Below are positions 9,398 to 17,376 of a DNA stretch of 64,000 nt, one piece after another; position 1 is the first letter of the stretch, and every line of letters starts with the position of its first letter. The translations under genes were made by a program, and so were the position numbers. The notes beneath the pieces are model-generated. The model had not been told where the DNA came from. It searched no databases and worked only from the letters and a program-made list of their open reading frames with translations. Source of the stretch: Natrinema gelatinilyticum. GTDB lineage: Archaea; Halobacteriota; Halobacteria; Halobacteriales; Natrialbaceae. The stretch covers positions 682,001 through 746,000 of the forward strand of contig NZ_CP100757.1 of NCBI RefSeq assembly GCF_024266705.1, read 5' to 3'.

Positions 9398-9681
9398 GTC
9401 GTCGAGGTCTAGGTCATCGCCGCTCTGCGAACGACGTCGGCCATCCGAGCCCCCTCCCGTCACGACGATGGTCTGGAATCTGACCTGGTCGAGAACGAGC
9501 ATTTCGGACGATAACGCCTCGGAGATCGGCGCGGTTGCGAGAGCGTACGGTTCGCCGGTCCAGTTCGATCGAGTCACAACAAATCGACCAATACTCCCGC
9601 GCACGTCCCATCGCGATTGTACACACACCTCGGGCCCTCATCCCGGTTATCGACGATTCCAGACAACCGATCCGTTCGATC
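9398..9681. other. Convergent intergenic spacer, nothing recognised
   Basis: These 284 bases separate the convergent ends of the Bat-type regulator and the PRPP-synthetase-like gene. No family-matching frame is visible on either strand. Confidence 0.3.
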
Positions 9682-10500
9682 TCACTCGAGTGCCGTCCGG
9701 ACGAGGGGTTCGATAGAGACGTTCGCCGCGTCTGACGCGATCGAATTCGTCAGGTAGAGTCCGTCGTAGGTGTCACGAACGCGTTGAATTCCGTCGTCGA
9801 GTACGCCGTGTACCGCCGCGGCGACGACCGTGTCTGCTCCCTGGCGGGTGAGCCGATCGTAGGCCGCGACCATCGTCCCACCGGTCTCGATGAGGTCGTC
9901 GAACACCAGCACGTTCCGGCCCTCAACGTCGAGTTCGCCCTCGAGTTCGACCTCGTAGGCGCCACTTCGCGTCTTCTCGAAGCCAGGAATACCGAATCGG
10001 TCGACCGCACCGAGATCCGGCCCAACGACAACGAAGTCGTCGAGGTCCTCGTTGACCCGCTCCTGAACGAGTGGGAACGCGTGCAAGTGGGTTACCGGAA
10101 ACGACGCGACCCAATCCCGATGACTGAAGTGGGGATCGACCGCGTACACCTGTCGAACGGGATACTGAGTAACCTGCTTCAAGAGAGTTCGGGCGTAGTT
10201 GAGCGTCCCGGGATAGAACGACTCGTCTTGCATACCGTAGGGAACGTAGGTGAAACAGAGCGTGAGAAGGACGTCGTGTTCCGTGAGGAGTTCGAGCAAT
10301 CCGGACAGGTACGCCAGTCCCCGGTTCGGATGCGGTTGTCCCGAGTGAACGACGAGCGCGGAGTCGATGTCATCGACGGACTCGACTTGCACGTACACTT
10401 CGCCGTCGGGGAACAGTCGAGACTCGTTCTGTGGATGGGAATCGAGTTGTACAGCATCGAACTCGAGATGTTCCGCGGGAGGTGTGACGATGATGTCCAT
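9682..10500 (-). CDS. Divergent ribose-phosphate pyrophosphokinase (PRPP synthetase) homologue
   Basis: A 272-residue protein with the two phosphoribosyltransferase-fold halves of PRPP synthetases. The PRPP-binding loop VFDDLIETGGTM (about 199-210) is clear, as are the GPDLGAVDRFG segment (160-170) and the VDPHFSHRDW segment matching the catalytic-loop histidine region. The usual ATP-site motif YxRQDR is changed to YGMQDESFYPG, losing the first arginine, and the protein is about 15-40 residues shorter than housekeeping enzymes. It may be a specialised PRPP-handling enzyme and not the main synthetase. It is divergent from the hydrolase gene at 10692 and near a phosphoribosyltransferase at 13497. 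Confidence 0.8.
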   Translation of the reverse strand: MDIIVTPPAEHLEFDAVQLDSHPQNESRLFPDGEVYVQVESVDDIDSALVVHSGQPHPNRGLAYLSGLLELLTEHDVLLTLCFTYVPYGMQDESFYPGTLNYARTLLKQVTQYPVRQVYAVDPHFSHRDWVASFPVTHLHAFPLVQERVNEDLDDFVVVGPDLGAVDRFGIPGFEKTRSGAYEVELEGELDVEGRNVLVFDDLIETGGTMVAAYDRLTRQGADTVVAAAVHGVLDDGIQRVRDTYDGLYLTNSIASDAANVSIEPLVRTALE

Positions 10501-10691
10501 GCGAGTTAACTGTGGATGCCCGTTCGGTGCCGAGTTGCAAGTTCCTTTTCGTGATCACGCGAGCCGTATCGCGTCCACCCGAATGGTGTGTCTCCATCGT
10601 CCTGGATACGCGTTTCGCCCTTCTCCCCTCTTCTCGTCCGGTCCACTCTGCCCCCTCCAGTTTCAATAGCGTAGCCGGTGAACGAACAGTG

Positions 10692-11333
10692 ATGGGAGCA
10701 AACGATAATTCGATCGTCACGGTCACCGTCGGCGATGTCGATCTCGAGGGAGAGTTGCTCGTCCCGGAAGGTGCAACCGGACTCGTCCTGTTCGCCCACG
10801 GGAGCGGCAGCAGCAGGCACAGCCCGCGAAACAACTTCGTCGCCGAACGGGTTCGAGCGCGCGGCGTCGGGACGCTGCTGTTCGACCTGCTCACCGAAGC
10901 CGAGGACGAGACGTACGAAACGCGGTTCGACATCTCCCTGCTGACCGATCGGCTCGTCGGCGCGACGAAATGGGTCCGCCAACGCGACGATACCGCCGAT
11001 CTGAATATCGGCTACTTCGGCTCGAGTACTGGCTCGGCGGCCGCGCTCCGCGGCGCGGCACGGCCTGAAACGGATATCGCGGCCGTCGTCTCGCGAGGAG
11101 GGCGCGTCGACATGGCCGAAGACGTCCTCGGGCAGGTGACGGCGCCGACGCTGTTTATCGTCGGCGGAAACGACCATCCGGTCCTCGAGTGGAACGAGGA
11201 AGCGTACGACATGCTGGCGGGGGAAAAGTCCCTCAAGGTCATCGAAGGCGCAACGCACCTCTTCGAAGAACCAGGCGCGCTGGAGTCCGTTGCAGATCAC
11301 GCAGGCGAGTGGTTCGCCGAGGAGCTGCGCTGA
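10692..11333 (+). CDS. Dienelactone-hydrolase-like alpha/beta hydrolase
   Basis: A 213-residue cytosolic alpha/beta hydrolase. The oxyanion-hole region LVLFAHGSGSSRHSPRNN, the nucleophile elbow GYFGSSTGSAAAL (Ser in G-x-S-x-G), the late Asp in GGNDHPV, and the final His in IEGATHLFEEPG give a complete Ser-Asp-His triad. This subfamily is often found fused or next to COG1926 phosphoribosyltransferases in bacteria; here such a transferase lies 2.2 kb downstream on the other strand. I chose ATG 10692 since the family starts just before the first strand; the longer frame from 10512 overlaps the divergent gene. Substrate unknown. Confidence 0.85.
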   Translation: MGANDNSIVTVTVGDVDLEGELLVPEGATGLVLFAHGSGSSRHSPRNNFVAERVRARGVGTLLFDLLTEAEDETYETRFDISLLTDRLVGATKWVRQRDDTADLNIGYFGSSTGSAAALRGAARPETDIAAVVSRGGRVDMAEDVLGQVTAPTLFIVGGNDHPVLEWNEEAYDMLAGEKSLKVIEGATHLFEEPGALESVADHAGEWFAEELR

Positions 11334-11702
11334 ACGACCGGCGCGACCTCGTGTTCCGTCCCCATCTCGATTGTAGAGCCCTGAATCATCGAGTGTCGTT
11401 CTCGGATCGACAGCCATCTGAGATGGAATCTCTGATGACCGCTGTGCCCGTATCACACAAACGTATTTTCTTCACTTCAACGTCAAGTATTTATTTCAAC
11501 GAGCCCCGAAGAACCGGGTGATAACAGCACGTCCCGGGACTCTTGCCCGTTCGAAAGACGTTCCTCAGAACAGGATTACGTCTGACCGCCGATTCATGGT
11601 TCCTGAACCGGTGGAATGAGTTCCAGATAGCTGGAATCGCTGTCTTCGGGCCCAGATATTCAGAATCTGACACGGAAATACCAGCCCCTTTCGACGAGAA
11701 AC
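11334..11702. other. Upstream region of the TSUP permease gene
   Basis: No gene is seen. An AT-rich tract aagtatttatttc near 11484-11496 resembles a TATA region, but is over 200 bases before the assigned start. A dyad ttccag-atag-ctggaa at about 11620-11635 could be an operator or a chance palindrome. Confidence 0.3.
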
Positions 11703-12719
11703 GTGGACTATCAGATCGAAGACGCGGATACGGGACCACAGGCCGAGCAGATCCCCCCAGAGGCACCACCTCGGCAAATCGGTGTCGAAGCGGAAGCACT
11801 GGACCGGAAACAAACCGCTGCCGAGCGGATGCGGCTCCCGAGGCAGGCATGGCGACGGCTCGTGTTACTCGGCGTCGTCTACGTCACTGTGATCGCCTCC
11901 TTGCTGATCGTTTTCGACGGTGGAACGAGACAGAACCCGTTCGTTCCACTCGTCGTCCTCATCGCGTTCGTCCTCGAGACGACCGACTCCGCGGCGGGGA
12001 TGGGTTTCGGTACGGGACTTGCGCCGCTCCTGTTCGTCCTTGGATACGAACCGCTTCAGATCGTCCCCGTGCTGCTCGTCTCCGAGATGCTGACGGGGTT
12101 GATCGCCGGTGCGGTTCATCAGAACGTCGAAAACGTCGCGTTCTCCGTTAGACCGTTAAACGAGGAGTCGAAACTCCTCCTCTTGCTCGTCGGTGTCGGT
12201 TCGGTCGCCACGCTCGGATCAGTCGTACTCACATACGTCGCTCTCGAGCTTTCCGAAGCTGCGATCGAGACGTACGTTTCGGTCCTCGTTCTGGTAATGG
12301 GAGTCGTCGGAGTCTCGCGTGCAAAATTGCGGACGCGGATCGAGTATAAACCTCGGCGACTCGTTGCCTTTGCACTGCTGGCTGGCGTGAACAAGGGAAT
12401 CGGTGGCGGTGGGTACGGTCCCGTCATCACGTTGGGGCAGATCCTCTCCGGTGTCTACGAAAAGAGCGCCGTTGCGATCACGACACTCGCCGAGGGTATC
12501 GTTTCGATTACCGGCGTAGTCACGTTCCTCCTTCTGTTCCACTATGGAGTCCCCGTCGATTTCCGACTTCTTCCGTCGATCTTCGCCGGCGGGTTTCTCG
12601 CGGCGATTGTCGCCCCTTACGCGGTTCGGGTCGTCCCGAACGCGATCTGGCGGTACGTCATCCCGATCTACGCGTTCGGTATCGGCCTGATAGGACTATC
12701 GCTTGGATTAGAGGTGTGA
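11703..12719 (+). CDS. TauE/SafE (TSUP) family permease
   Basis: A 338-residue integral membrane protein with about eight hydrophobic helices after an acidic/polar N-terminal cytosolic region of 50-60 residues. The family signature appears as two glycine-rich repeats: TDSAAGMGFGTGLAPLLF in the first half and GVNKGIGGGGYGPVITLGQ in the second. TSUP proteins move sulfite, sulfonates or other organic anions. The start is a GTG at 11703; an ATG about 42 codons later (just before MRLPRQAWRR) is an alternative that would still keep all helices. The HdeD-type gene ends convergently five bases after its stop. Confidence 0.85.
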   Translation: MDYQIEDADTGPQAEQIPPEAPPRQIGVEAEALDRKQTAAERMRLPRQAWRRLVLLGVVYVTVIASLLIVFDGGTRQNPFVPLVVLIAFVLETTDSAAGMGFGTGLAPLLFVLGYEPLQIVPVLLVSEMLTGLIAGAVHQNVENVAFSVRPLNEESKLLLLLVGVGSVATLGSVVLTYVALELSEAAIETYVSVLVLVMGVVGVSRAKLRTRIEYKPRRLVAFALLAGVNKGIGGGGYGPVITLGQILSGVYEKSAVAITTLAEGIVSITGVVTFLLLFHYGVPVDFRLLPSIFAGGFLAAIVAPYAVRVVPNAIWRYVIPIYAFGIGLIGLSLGLEV

Positions 12720-12724
12720 GGCCG

Positions 12725-13330
12725 TTACGAGACGCCATCTTCACGCAACGGTGTCCGCGCGACCGACCGACCGCCGATAGCGACTAGTATCAACGCACCC
12801 CCAGTAGTGATTAGCCCGATTCCGAAGAGTGTAGAGAGTAGCCTCGGAGAATCATCAGGCCAACTGACCCAGATGAATACCGCCAGTACCAGCGAAAAAC
12901 CGCCGCTCACGACCGGCCAGATCCAATGTTTCTCGCCACGGATCCGAAATCCAAGCGCGATTTCTACGATACCCGCGGTCAGAAAGTACGAGAGGAGGAC
13001 CACCGTTAGCGCGAGTACCGCAACTAGCGGATCCAACACGATCGCGACGCCACCGAGCACGTAGACCGCCGAAAGCACCACGTGCCACAGAAGTCCGGTC
13101 CACCGCGTTTCTGTACGGACGTGGCTGGCGTGGGCGAGTCCGCCGACGATCAATAACGTACCCAGGATGAGCGATAAGGGAATATCGGTAATCAATGGAA
13201 GAACCATCCCGAGCAATCCCAGGCAAGATAGCACGAGCCCGGTACGCAGAAGTGCTCGCCAGTTTTCGTGAATCGTACTCCGTGTCGCTTGCGCTGCGAC
13301 CGTGTCGGTCGCGTCTGGAGTTCCGGTCAT
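12725..13330 (-). CDS. HdeD/DUF308 family membrane protein
   Basis: A 201-residue protein with six predicted membrane helices in three hairpins, the DUF308 pattern seen in HdeD acid-resistance membrane proteins. Helical segments include GLVLSCLGLLGMVLPLI, LSLILGTLLIVGGLAH, VVLSAVYVLGGVAIVL and SGGFSLVLAVFIWVSW. The N-terminus is short and cytosolic. Function in archaea is not established. It converges with the TSUP gene and lies downstream of the phosphoribosyltransferase on the same strand (167-base gap), so the two could be co-transcribed. Confidence 0.85.
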   Translation of the reverse strand: MTGTPDATDTVAAQATRSTIHENWRALLRTGLVLSCLGLLGMVLPLITDIPLSLILGTLLIVGGLAHASHVRTETRWTGLLWHVVLSAVYVLGGVAIVLDPLVAVLALTVVLLSYFLTAGIVEIALGFRIRGEKHWIWPVVSGGFSLVLAVFIWVSWPDDSPRLLSTLFGIGLITTGGALILVAIGGRSVARTPLREDGVS

Positions 13331-13496
13331 GGATCACGTCTCCACGGTCTCAGTCTCGATTTTCCCAACAGTCGTTCTCGTACGGTCACTACTGAGCCAA
13401 GCCCTCCCGGATACTTGTTCGGGTCCCCTTCCAACTCGAGTCGACGGTTCGTGCCGGACTGGAGCGTGCTTGTCGTCAGTTCACCACCACGATTCG

Positions 13497-14144
13497 TTAC
13501 GCTGGCTCAAATTCGTCGCTGTTCAGATACTGCATCGCTTCCGCGTCCGATACCTGTCCGAACGACCGGTAGAACTGACCAACAGCACTGAACCAGGCCG
13601 GCGTCTCGACGCAGACGACGGCATCGGTTTCGTCCCGAAGCCGTTCGATCGCTTCCGGTGGCCCGACGGGAACCGCGAGCGTGACGTGTGACGCACCGGC
13701 GTTGTGTACGCGTCGAAGACAGCCTCGAGTCGTGGCCCCAGTCGCCACTCCGTCGTCGACAACGAGTACTCGTTTTCCCTCGAGATCGATCGGATCCCGA
13801 CCCGCCCGATACTGATCTGCTTTCTCCCTCGCAGCCCTCGCAACTTCCTCTTGCTGCGTTTCCACGTACTTATCGTCGACGGCAAGTTGATCGATGATCT
13901 CTTCGTTGAGCCAGATGGAGCCGTCGCTCGCGACCGAACCGATCGCCAATTCGGGATTTCCCGGCGCGCCGATTTTCTTCGCTACCACGACGTCCAGTGG
14001 AGCGCCAACTTCGTCCGCGACGATTCTGCCGAGGGGGAGACCGCCTCTGGGAATCGCAAGGACGACGTCGGCTTCGATGTCTCGACTGGAGACAGCCGCC
14101 GCGAGTTGTTCTCCTGCGTCGGTTCTGTCGTCGAACATAGTCAT
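13497..14144 (-). CDS. COG1926-type phosphoribosyltransferase
   Basis: A 215-residue type I phosphoribosyltransferase. Diagnostic parts are LAIPRGGLPLGRIVADEVGA (29-48), the VVAKKIGAPGNPELAIGSV region (53-71) typical of COG1926, and the PRPP loop VLVVDDGVATGATTRG (127-141). The hood region EEIIDQLAVDDKYVE differs from nucleobase transferases, and the acceptor is unknown. A purine-rich ggggag lies five bases before ATG 14144. In many bacteria this enzyme is fused to a dienelactone-hydrolase domain; here the homologous hydrolase is the separate gene at 10692. Confidence 0.88.
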   Translation of the reverse strand: MTMFDDRTDAGEQLAAAVSSRDIEADVVLAIPRGGLPLGRIVADEVGAPLDVVVAKKIGAPGNPELAIGSVASDGSIWLNEEIIDQLAVDDKYVETQQEEVARAAREKADQYRAGRDPIDLEGKRVLVVDDGVATGATTRGCLRRVHNAGASHVTLAVPVGPPEAIERLRDETDAVVCVETPAWFSAVGQFYRSFGQVSDAEAMQYLNSDEFEPA

Positions 14145-14434
14145 CTCCCCGGTCGTGCGCCCCGAGAGGATTCAGGCGCATTTTCTCGAGTGTAGTACTC
14201 TCCAGCAGAGAGGGATCGGTTCGACCCCGAGCGCCGGCACGAATCGCTATCGTTGGTCCTCATGGAAGCACCAGTTGTCATTCCACTCGCATCCACAAAA
14301 TACGATCCCTCAGTCGAACGGTGTGCGGTCCCTCCGTAGAGGGCTACCCGACCCAAACCACTGATACCTAGTCAGTCTATCCGACACGAGTCGTTTCGTC
14401 CGGTTCTACAAAAGAAAGTTATTGGTTAGACTTA
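14145..14434. other. Intergenic region between the phosphoribosyltransferase and the origin region
   Basis: Upstream side of the phosphoribosyltransferase gene. No protein family match on either strand and no origin-box copies. The last 30 bases are AT-rich and lead into the palindrome at 14435. Confidence 0.3.
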
Positions 14435-14451
14435 TTAGTTAGGCTAACTGA
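14435..14451. promoter_or_regulatory. 17-bp dyad resembling a DtxR/IdeR-type metal-repressor box
   Basis: TTAGTTAGGCTAACTGA has 7 of 8 base pairs matching about its central G. Its core TTAGSCTAA is that of bacterial DtxR/IdeR boxes and similar to sites proposed for haloarchaeal SirR/Idr-type repressors. It directly abuts a tiny ORF starting at 14452, and no iron-uptake gene follows, so it may be a stranded operator. Confidence 0.35.
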
Positions 14452-14577
14452 ATGAGTCAGGAGCTGGTCTATAATCGGCATCTCGGACGAGAGCATCGAA
14501 GTAGACGTTTCACTACATCAGGCGAGACGACGAGACTGGTTTACCGGCCGACGCGCCTCGAACGCTACTACAAGTAA
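14452..14577 (+). CDS. Orphan 41-codon ORF after the dyad, doubtful
   Basis: ATG 14452 to TAA 14577 gives a basic 41-residue peptide beginning MSQELVYNRHLG. It has no recognised family and is Arg-rich (unlike most haloarchaeal proteins), so it may be a remnant or non-coding. It is recorded because the 17-bp dyad is placed where an operator overlapping the start of a leaderless transcript would be. Confidence 0.2.
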   Translation: MSQELVYNRHLGREHRSRRFTTSGETTRLVYRPTRLERYYK

Positions 14578-14631
14578 CAGGCTTTTAACACTGTTATGTC
14601 GTGTATCACCTCGAGGATGGTGCTTCGATGG

Positions 14632-14652
14632 ACACCCCTCTATCGAAGTGTT
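14632..14652 (+). repeat. Origin recognition box 1
   Basis: Exact consensus copy with the CGAAGTGTT ending. Outermost box on the left side. Confidence 0.85.
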
Positions 14653-14943
14653 ACAACGATCAATGTGTTCATCATTCGTCCGATACCGAATGTAACGAAC
14701 TGAAATGTAATCGGAGACACTACTGAACGAATTGTGAACATGACGAGTGGAAAGAAGGTGGAATTCAAAGAACGAGATCGAGAGCTGTCACTACAGTCGG
14801 TATGGCATTCGAGCGCAACCAAATACTGGTATCCGATTGTTTACCTCGTAATTCCACGGTGCGTGGTACGACAGGCGACACGAAAGAGGAAGAACGATCG
14901 ATATCCCCAGATTTGCCCGTGGATCTGTCCCTCGACCTGTTGG

Positions 14944-14964
14944 ACACCCCTCTATCGAAGTGTT
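14944..14964 (+). repeat. Origin recognition box 2
   Basis: Exact consensus copy, 312 bases from box 1. Confidence 0.85.
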
Positions 14965-14995
14965 TTACTGCGTGAATCCCACATATACAGAATGA

Positions 14996-15014
14996 GCACA
15001 TCGATAGGGGTGTG
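14996..15014 (-). repeat. Origin recognition box 3 (inverted, two bases shorter)
   Basis: Reads CACACCCCTATCGATGTGC on the minus strand. It lacks the TC found in other copies and faces box 2 at 31 bases, forming an inverted pair. Confidence 0.7.
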
Positions 15015-15187
15015 GAGAAGGCTCCGGGAACGTCACTTCCTCTCAGTCTACGAAACCGTATCCAGCCCGACAACACAACAGTGCTCTGAGAGCAATGATA
15101 CGTCGAGAAATCCTACCGTTCCTTCACGACGGAGCATCGCTGACTCACAGTATTTCGAGAGGGAATTGTGACAGGCGGTACAACGGA

Positions 15188-15195
15188 GACGAGTT
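15188..15195 (+). repeat. Left target-site duplication of the IS1595-type element
   Basis: gacgagtt, repeated exactly at 16236-16243 immediately after the right end. The 8-bp length fits the IS1595/ISH4 group. Confidence 0.85.
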
Positions 15196-16235
15196 CGCTC
15201 TTATGTAGAGCTGGGGAATGCCCCACGGTTACACTGTGATGGCTGATCTCAAGAGAATATGTCTCAGCCAGCATTCGGGAAGATGCTGCAACAGCTCGTT
15301 GATCTTGGAGTGGTTGAACTGCAGACGAAGCCGCTCGATGATCAAATCGAGCGGCGACTCAAGAAATTCTGGGAGCAGGCTCCGTGTCCAGAATGCGGTG
15401 ATCCAAGCATCCAAACGTGGCCGTCATCGAATCGTGTTATCTGCCGAAGCTGTGGGTTCAAGCCGGTTTGCACCTACGGAACACCGTTTCACGAGAAGCA
15501 CCTCACCACTGGAGAGGTGCTTCTCGCATTCATCCTCTATGCCGACACGCTGTTGAGTATCTCGAAAATTGCGACACTGCTCGATCGAGCGTACAAGACC
15601 GTCTACTACGCCATTCGAGAGGTCGAAGCCGCGGTTCAGCGAGGCTTCCCGGTCGACTGGAACCAGTTCCAGCAGGAAATCGACGGACCGGTACAAATCG
15701 ATGAATCCAGCAGCGTCTGTTCAGGATACAAAGGCCAAGACCCGCCGCGGAACAGCCGTCACCGCGGCGGGTCGTCTCGATCAGGACGCTCGCGCTGGCG
15801 TGGACGACACGGCGACCAGATAACGCTCGTCGCGGCGTGCCGCGACGTGCTACGGGTTGTTCACGGCCAGCTTGGCATCAGTTACGAAACAGACCTTGAT
15901 CCAGTAATACAGGAGGCTGAAGACCTCTCCCAGCCGCTGGGAGAGGTCTGGACTGATGGTCTCCAAGCGTATCGGCAGATGGAGTACACTCACCAGATCG
16001 TTGTGCACGACGAGACGTACGTCTCGCCTGACGGTGTCCATATTAACCAGGTTGAGTGCCTCTTTTCACTCATCAAACCGTGGCTACGGAAGTTCCGCGG
16101 CCTGTCCAAGCACGGCTTGGAGCAGGCCGCTCACACATTTGGAATCATCCGTTCATTGAATCTCGCTGGCGCATCCCTCGTAAGCGTCATCGACTGCCTT
16201 GCTATGGGGGCATTCCCCAGCTCTACATAAGAGCG
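15196..16235 (+). mobile_element. Complete IS1595-family (ISH4-like) insertion sequence
   Basis: A 1040-bp element bounded by perfect 29-bp terminal inverted repeats (15196-15224 and 16207-16235, starting cgctcttatgtagagctggg) and flanked by the 8-bp target duplication gacgagtt. It carries one intact transposase gene whose stop lies within the right terminal repeat. Perfect ends and duplication suggest a recent insertion. It sits between origin boxes 3 and 4, and next to a palindrome that starts within the target site. Confidence 0.92.
15259..16230 (+). CDS. IS1595-family transposase
   Basis: A 323-residue DDE transposase. The N-terminal zinc ribbon has cysteines 43, 46, 62 and 65 (CPEC...CRSC). 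The ISXO2-like catalytic domain shows Asp148 (VQIDES), Asp233 (WTDGLQAY) and Glu266 (HINQVECLFS), followed by the family's KPWLRKFRGL helix. An Arg/Gly/Ser-rich insert (about 160-185) follows the first Asp, as in ISH4 relatives. The frame is intact, so the element is probably active. Catalyses cut-and-paste or replicative movement of its own terminal repeats. Confidence 0.9.
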   Translation: MSQPAFGKMLQQLVDLGVVELQTKPLDDQIERRLKKFWEQAPCPECGDPSIQTWPSSNRVICRSCGFKPVCTYGTPFHEKHLTTGEVLLAFILYADTLLSISKIATLLDRAYKTVYYAIREVEAAVQRGFPVDWNQFQQEIDGPVQIDESSSVCSGYKGQDPPRNSRHRGGSSRSGRSRWRGRHGDQITLVAACRDVLRVVHGQLGISYETDLDPVIQEAEDLSQPLGEVWTDGLQAYRQMEYTHQIVVHDETYVSPDGVHINQVECLFSLIKPWLRKFRGLSKHGLEQAAHTFGIIRSLNLAGASLVSVIDCLAMGAFPSST

Positions 16236-16240
16236 GACGA

Positions 16241-16283
16241 GTTTAACCAACAACTTCCGTGAGACGAGAAGTGTTGGTTAAAC
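16241..16283. repeat. Imperfect palindrome next to the IS insertion site
   Basis: gtttaaccaacaactt (16241-16256) pairs with aagtgttggttaaac (16269-16283) with one bulged base and a 12-base loop. Before the insertion it followed directly on the target site. It could be a structural element of the origin or a terminator-like hairpin. Confidence 0.7.
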
Positions 16284-16517
16284 CGCTGGCATTCGCTTTC
16301 AAATATCTATCTGTTGTCATAGTTGGAGGAGAAATAGCTAGCAAGTGAGTAGCAAGAAAAAAGAAAACGGAATGAAAAATCTGGAAGCCATAATAGCCGG
16401 AAAAGCAACGGAAGGAAACTGCCAGAGACGACCCGTCGTTGGAAGAAACAGATACCATGAAACCTAGAGAAAAACATGGTGAAACCCGGAGAAAAACATG
16501 ACGTGAACTGGACGAAG

Positions 16518-16538
16518 ACACCCCTCTATCGAAGTGTT
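16518..16538 (+). repeat. Origin recognition box 4
   Basis: Exact consensus copy; the first to the right of the IS element. Confidence 0.85.
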
Positions 16539-16664
16539 TGTCGTATCGACGTGAAAGACCGATCGAGATGCGGTGGACCTGACCTCCCAGTCGAAACAAG
16601 GCGCTGAGAGCGTTCTAACGTATCGACCGTGCAGTGAAAGAGGACGTATTTCTCGAGGACACCC

Positions 16665-16685
16665 ACACCCCTCTATCGATGTGTT
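16665..16685 (+). repeat. Origin recognition box 5
   Basis: CGATGTGTT-ending variant. It precedes the AT-rich stretch at 16725-16880. Confidence 0.85.
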
Positions 16686-16883
16686 TTCCGGAAGACGATG
16701 AGGGGGTGATGAGCAGAACGAGATTGTAGGTAATACTATACTGAAATCGGTAATCAGACATTCGGATATAATACAGCAAATATAATCCAAACATAGAGGT
16801 TAGCGAGTGAAGGAATCGCCGAAAAGAGATCGATTGCCTTTCTTTCTTTTTCTTTTCATCTAGCTAGACTAGATAGAACACCC

Positions 16884-16904
16884 ACACCCCTCTATCGAAG
16901 TGTT
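16884..16904 (+). repeat. Origin recognition box 6
   Basis: Exact consensus copy, directly following a pyrimidine-rich and AT-rich tract (16835-16880). Confidence 0.85.
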
Positions 16905-17132
16905 CGATGTGTTCCTCTCCGTCCATATTTGTCGTCTTGGAGGTGTCATATTCCCCTTTTCTCACTACAATTTCATCTTTATATCGTTCACCCAGTCGAA
17001 GTGTATTATTCACACGATCAAGGCGTACAATCAATCAATCGTCCATTCGCGTCCCAAAATATAGTAACTCTTCTTTGTCTCTGTTCAACTGGCACTCTCA
17101 CACACCAGAGCGAACACTTCGATGAGGACCGA

Positions 17133-17153
17133 AACACATCGATAGAGGGGTGT
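17133..17153 (-). repeat. Origin recognition box 7 (inverted)
   Basis: Exact CGATGTGTT-type copy on the minus strand. A partial copy (CTCATCGAAGTGTT on minus, 17112-17127) lies just before it, so boxes 6 and 7 flank an AT-rich interval in opposite orientation. Confidence 0.85.
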
Positions 17154-17320
17154 CTGTCCTTCCATATTATCGCCCATCGAACGGGCTGTTACGTTCCCTT
17201 GCGTAGGCTGCATGTCCCTTGAGTAGCCAGTATTTCTGCAGACGTCTCATCAGCTAGTAGTTTCTGTGATCTATCGCTCTGATCGTTCGAATATCGACTA
17301 TTGGCAGTCTCACTCGGTGA

Positions 17321-17340
17321 AACACACATCGATAGAGGTG
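17321..17340 (-). repeat. Origin recognition box 8 (inverted, degenerate), upstream of orc1/cdc6
   Basis: Reads CACCTCTATCGATGTGTGTT on the minus strand. It lies 37 bases before the initiator start codon, where it could also let the initiator regulate its own gene. Confidence 0.7.
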
Positions 17341-17376
17341 GGAACACTTTTGGTTCCGCCCTGTATGCACCACTGT

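Noticed and set aside
14734..15171. 145-codon plus-strand ORF as a gene
   Set aside because: It runs across origin boxes 2 and 3, is rich in Arg/Ser/Thr and lacks haloarchaeal acidic composition.
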